From NCBI RefSeq assembly GCF_040649515.1, contig NZ_JBEZFP010000011.1, positions 1 through 64,000 of the forward strand: a DNA stretch of 64,000 bases, written 5' to 3'. The notes beneath the pieces are model-generated. The model had not been told where the DNA came from and did not search any database. It saw only the letters and a program-made list of their open reading frames with translations. This document shows, in pieces, positions 61,002-64,000 of this stretch. This DNA is from Yinghuangia elevatio. GTDB taxonomy: Bacteria > Actinomycetota > Actinomycetes > Streptomycetales > Streptomycetaceae. Position 1 is the stretch's first letter. Each line of letters starts with the position of its first letter. A program made the translations under genes and the position numbers.

Positions 61002-61340
61002 TCAGGCGTGAGCCTTGTCGTACGCCTCGCGGATGTTCGCGGGCACGCGACCGCGCTCGCTCACCTCATATCCGTTGTCCCTCGCCCACTGGCGCACAAG
61101 CGCCGTGTCCGCACCCGCGCCGGCCGACTTTGCCGTCCCCCGCGCGGCCCGGCGGCCGACCCGGCCACCGGTCTTGCGAGCCACCTGTACATAGGTGGCG
61201 AGAGCGTTGCGGAGCTCGCCCGCATTCGCTTCGCTGAGGTCGATCTCGTACGAGACACCGTCGAGGGCGAACGTCACCGTCTCGTCGGCCTTCCCGCCGT
61301 CGAGGTCGTCCACGAGAAGAATCTGGACCTTCTGTGCCAC
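61002..61340 (-). CDS. lsr2: Lsr2 nucleoid-associated protein
   Basis: A 112-residue DNA-bridging protein that silences AT-rich genes. The N-terminal oligomerisation domain is VQILLVDDLDGGKADETVTF, then LDGVSYEIDLSEANAGELRN. A basic linker follows. The C-terminal DNA-binding part has VRQWARDNGYEVSERGRVPA, with the minor-groove RGR hook. GTG at 61340 has AAGGGA upstream and gives the family length; an upstream in-frame ATG would add five residues. It ends at a 23-bp terminator. In such genomes it controls many specialised-metabolite genes. Confidence 0.96.
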   Translation of the reverse strand: MAQKVQILLVDDLDGGKADETVTFALDGVSYEIDLSEANAGELRNALATYVQVARKTGGRVGRRAARGTAKSAGAGADTALVRQWARDNGYEVSERGRVPANIREAYDKAHA

Positions 61341-61388
61341 CGGTTTCCCTTTCATCGGGAGGGATCGCCACCAACCATGAAAAGGAAA

Positions 61389-61425
61389 CCGCTTTTCCGG
61401 GAAAAATTCAAACCCGGGGAAGCGG
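61389..61425 (-). terminator. terminator between the acetyltransferase gene and lsr2
   Basis: Reading the minus strand, a 13-base arm (61425-61413) pairs with 61401-61389 except for two mismatches, and the U-rich TTTCCTTTT follows. It should end the acetyltransferase transcript before lsr2. Confidence 0.6.
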
Positions 61426-61484
61426 AACCGAACGCCCCGGCAATGCGTTTGACTGTGGATAGACCATGTGGCCCGGGGGGTGCG

Positions 61485-61988
61485 CTACAGGTGAAGGAGC
61501 ATCCGCGTGTTGCCGAGGGTGTTGGGCTTCACGCGTTCCAGGTCCAGAAACTCCGCGACGCCTTCGTCATACGAACGAAGTAGTTCGCGGTAGACCTCCG
61601 GATCCACCGGTGTCGCCTCGATCTCCACGAAGCCGTGCCGGGCGAAGAAGTCGACCTCGAAGGTCAGGCAGAATATCCGCCGCACGCCGAGCCAACGCGC
61701 CGTCTCCAACAACTTGGCAAGGAGCCGGTGCCCCACTCCGTGGCCCCGGCAGGACGTGTCCACGGCGAGGGTGCGGACCTCGGCGAGGTCCTCCCACAGG
61801 ACATGCAGCGCGCCGCACGCGACGACGAGTCCGTCCGCGTCGCGTTCCGCGACCCAGAACTCCTGCACGTCCTCAAACAGTGTCACAGTCGGTTTGTCGA
61901 GGAGGATGCGCTTGCCCGCGTAGTCGTCCACCAGCCGGCGAATGGCCGTGACATCCGAGGTTCTGGCCCGGCGGATCGTGACTTCCAT
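61485..61988 (-). CDS. amino-acid N-acetyltransferase (ArgA-type GNAT)
   Basis: A 167-residue GNAT enzyme. It is the short ArgA form without a kinase-like domain, which in mycobacteria (Rv2747) acetylates glutamate or glutamine. The acetyl-CoA loop is VDTSCRGHGVGHRLLAKLLE (RGHGVG). Other blocks are RRARTSDVTAIRRLVDDYAG at the start and FCLTFEVDFFARHGFVEIEA near the end. ATG at 61988. It precedes lsr2, separated by a terminator. The link to arginine synthesis is from family knowledge, since no other arg gene is in the window. Confidence 0.85.
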   Translation of the reverse strand: MEVTIRRARTSDVTAIRRLVDDYAGKRILLDKPTVTLFEDVQEFWVAERDADGLVVACGALHVLWEDLAEVRTLAVDTSCRGHGVGHRLLAKLLETARWLGVRRIFCLTFEVDFFARHGFVEIEATPVDPEVYRELLRSYDEGVAEFLDLERVKPNTLGNTRMLLHL

Positions 61989-62141
61989 GTCGTGAAGGTA
62001 TCGCGATCACGCGAGGCGGTCGCAGGCACCCCGGCAGCCCCTGTGAACACCCGGCGAACACCCCGGCACCGGTCGCCCGGAATGCGGACACAACCTTTGC
62101 CGACAACTCGCCGACACACCGGACCGACAACCGGTGGGTAT

Positions 62142-63746
62142 CTAGTCGGCATGCATTTGCGGGGCACCGGAACGGGCTGCGGAATCACCCCATTCGGGGT
62201 TGTTGAGAGGTCGGTCCGCGGCATCGTGCGCGTTCGGGATCTGCGCACGGGAACGCGCGTCACGTGCCGCGATTCGGGTGCTGCTGCAGGCCGCGTCCGG
62301 ATCATCGGCACAGGGCCCGGTGACGGCCGGCGCGGGATCCGACGACGCGACGAAATCCGAGCGCGCCGCCATCACCGTCCCGGCCGCCGGATCCGGTACG
62401 CGAACCGCGAGCGTCAGGGTCGCCCGCCCGTCGGCGGCGATGCGGCCGGTCTGCCAGACGCCCGTGCCGACGTCGTACGTGCCCTGCGACAGCGCGCCCC
62501 AGAGCAGTGGGGCACCGGCCGGGAGGCTGTTGCGGACGTTCGCGAACAGCGCGGCGGCGTTGCCCGAATCGGTGACGGTGACGGTGTGCGTCAGGGTCTG
62601 GCCGGGGCGCGCGTCGGTGGTGTCGACGGTCCGGGCCAGCGTGAGTCGCGGCTTGCCGAAGCGGAGGTCCGCGCACGCGGCCGTCGCGTCGTCGGCGCAG
62701 CGTTGGGCTGTCGGCACCTCGACCTCGGACGCGGGTGGGGGCGGTGGCGGAGGTGGCGGTGGCGGCGGCGGGGATGAGGGCGGTTTGGGCGTGGTGGGTG
62801 TCGGCTTGGCGGTCGGCGTGGGGCTGATGGTGGGCGCGGGCTTGGAAGTCGGGGTCGGCTGGGTCGGCGGAGTCGGCTTGGCCGTCAGGGTCGGCTTGGC
62901 CGTCAGGGCCGGCTTGGCCGTCAGGGTCGGAGTCGGAGTCGACGTGGGGCTGGCCGCCGGGCCGGGAGTTGCGGTGGGCTTCGTGGACGCCGCGCCCGGC
63001 GATGTCGACGGCGATGTCGACGGGGACGGCGGCGGGGACGGCGGCGGGGCCTTGGGCGATTCGGTGGGCCCGTTCGGTGTGGTGGGCTCCGTGGGCCTTG
63101 TGGGCGCAACCGGCTTTGTGGGCTCGACGGGCTTTGTGGCCTTGCCGCCGGTGGGCGTGGCGGTGACGGGTTTTCCGGAGGCCGACGGCTTGCCCGGCTT
63201 GGCGGACCCGGCAGATCCGGTGGCGCTGCTTGCCGACGGGCGCGGCGACGGACTGCCCGAGACGACCACGCCGTGTGCCCGCGTGCGCGGCGACGTGACG
63301 GACACGCGTACGCGCTCCACCGCGTCTGCGGCCTTGGCGGTGGCCTGGATCCGCCACACGAGGACGGCCTCATTACGACCAGGGGCCGTGGGCACCGTCC
63401 AGACACCTGACGGCCCGTCGAAGCCGCCGCGCGACGGGTCGGCGCCGACCGTACGCAGGCCGCCGGTCAGTCGTCCGGCGACCGTGACGTGGTCGCCGGG
63501 CCTGGTGTCGGACATGGTCAGGCGTACGACGGCCGTGACGGTCTCGCCGTCGGCGGCGACCGGCGTGCCCAGCGTGAGATCCAGCGCGAAGTGCGGGCGT
63601 ACGTCCCGCCCGGCGGCCACCGCCAGCTGAACCACGACCAGGGCGGCGGCAGTCGCCAGCGCGGTGAGGACAGGCCGCGCCACCCTGTGCGGACGGGAGC
63701 GCGGACGGGAGCGCGCCCGGGCATGGGCCGACCTGTTCCGGGTCAT
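62142..63746 (-). CDS. proline-rich surface protein with DUF11-like repeats
   Basis: A 534-residue protein. The N-terminal 25 residues are very basic, followed by a membrane helix (VLTALATAAALVVVQLAVAA) that is a signal anchor. A DUF11-like beta domain (TVTAVVRLTMSDTRPGDHVT) comes next. A central linker of about 180 residues is built of Pro, Thr, Ser and Lys with repeats such as LTAKPTLTAKP and a run of 13 Pro (DNA about 62735-62775). A second DUF11-like domain (LTLARTVDTTDARPGQTLTH) and a Cys-containing end follow. There is no LPxTG motif. The linker could cross the peptidoglycan. Function is unknown. Confidence 0.7.
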   Translation of the reverse strand: MTRNRSAHARARSRPRSRPHRVARPVLTALATAAALVVVQLAVAAGRDVRPHFALDLTLGTPVAADGETVTAVVRLTMSDTRPGDHVTVAGRLTGGLRTVGADPSRGGFDGPSGVWTVPTAPGRNEAVLVWRIQATAKAADAVERVRVSVTSPRTRAHGVVVSGSPSPRPSASSATGSAGSAKPGKPSASGKPVTATPTGGKATKPVEPTKPVAPTRPTEPTTPNGPTESPKAPPPSPPPSPSTSPSTSPGAASTKPTATPGPAASPTSTPTPTLTAKPALTAKPTLTAKPTPPTQPTPTSKPAPTISPTPTAKPTPTTPKPPSSPPPPPPPPPPPPPASEVEVPTAQRCADDATAACADLRFGKPRLTLARTVDTTDARPGQTLTHTVTVTDSGNAAALFANVRNSLPAGAPLLWGALSQGTYDVGTGVWQTGRIAADGRATLTLAVRVPDPAAGTVMAARSDFVASSDPAPAVTGPCADDPDAACSSTRIAARDARSRAQIPNAHDAADRPLNNPEWGDSAARSGAPQMHAD

Positions 63747-64000
63747 GTGGCGCCCACCTCACTCCGTTCGGCGCATCACCAGTCCGATAAGCGGATGTTT
63801 CACCCCTCCAAAAGGTGAGCGCATTCAGCGGAACGAGTGGGGGCAACACTCCGAACAGACCGGTGATTTCACCCGGCCGGACCAGCTGTGGGACCGGCAG
63901 GTCGGCGGGCGGCCCGGCGGGCGGATCGATCAGGCGGGTCGATCAGGCGGATCCCGCCGGGATGACGGGTCCGGCCTCTCGGAAACCTCCGGCAGCGCCA

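Noticed and set aside
62735..62775. Variable repeat locus in the proline-rich linker
   Set aside because: CCX codons vary within the Pro run, so slippage is likely to be limited; treated as an ordinary structural linker.

Overview
The window is high-GC actinomycete DNA from the core of a Streptomyces-like chromosome. The gene neighbours point to this: the tail of a BldN-type ECF sigma factor next to an RsbN-like anti-sigma gene, a BdtA-like excisionase-fold regulator, proC, ilvD, radA-disA, mutY, clpC and lsr2. GTG and TTG starts, 4-bp start/stop overlaps and GC-rich palindromic terminators between convergent genes are all typical of that group. No tRNA, rRNA, insertion sequence, integrase or CRISPR array was seen.

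Layout. 1-8.4 kb: developmental and housekeeping genes (sigma tail, RsbN-like protein, acyltransferase and epimerase pair, the 32-aa ribosomal protein bS22, a small MerR/excisionase-fold regulator, phosphatase, AcuC-like deacetylase, MFS permease). 8.7-12.7 kb: cupin plus DHA2-type efflux permease, a MocR regulator and a small protein. 13-26.2 kb: a sugar/cyclitol catabolic cluster. Ten minus-strand genes (Gfo/Idh oxidoreductase, iolE, ABC binding protein, two permeases, NagB-like deaminase, iolC, an aldolase-like gene, iolB, iolD) are read away from a divergent GntR/UTRA regulator and a ROK protein. Most junctions overlap or abut, so it looks like one transport-to-carbon-flow operon. It holds no ABC ATPase gene and no iolA. 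26.4-40.4 kb: secreted I36-like protein, frameshifted DHFR-family gene, mscL, HAD phosphatase, proC, proline dehydrogenase, Tat lipoprotein phosphoesterase, ABC-2 exporter, ilvD, TetR, TIM-barrel isomerase, Ppx/GppA and a Cys-rich protein.

40.4-50.7 kb: two tandem paralogues that fuse ECF-sigma-like regions 2 and 4, an HxxxCxxC motif, one membrane helix and a BACON domain. They are the most unusual genes here. Divergent from them is radA-disA (DNA repair and c-di-AMP), followed by mutY and a sterol-desaturase-superfamily/lysoplasmalogenase pair that could act on ether lipids. 50.7-57.1 kb: TPR protein, TetR/MMPL divergon with two matching 19-bp operators, a decayed adenylate-forming enzyme, and a WhiJ-type module (XRE regulator, DUF397, divergent HATPase anti-sigma-like protein). 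57.2-64 kb: clpC with a sequence fitting the ClgR box upstream, a prim-pol-like protein, lsr2, an ArgA-type acetyltransferase and a proline-rich DUF11-type surface protein.

All calls are from reading the sequence; no database search was run. Starts were chosen from ribosome-binding sites, overlaps and family lengths.
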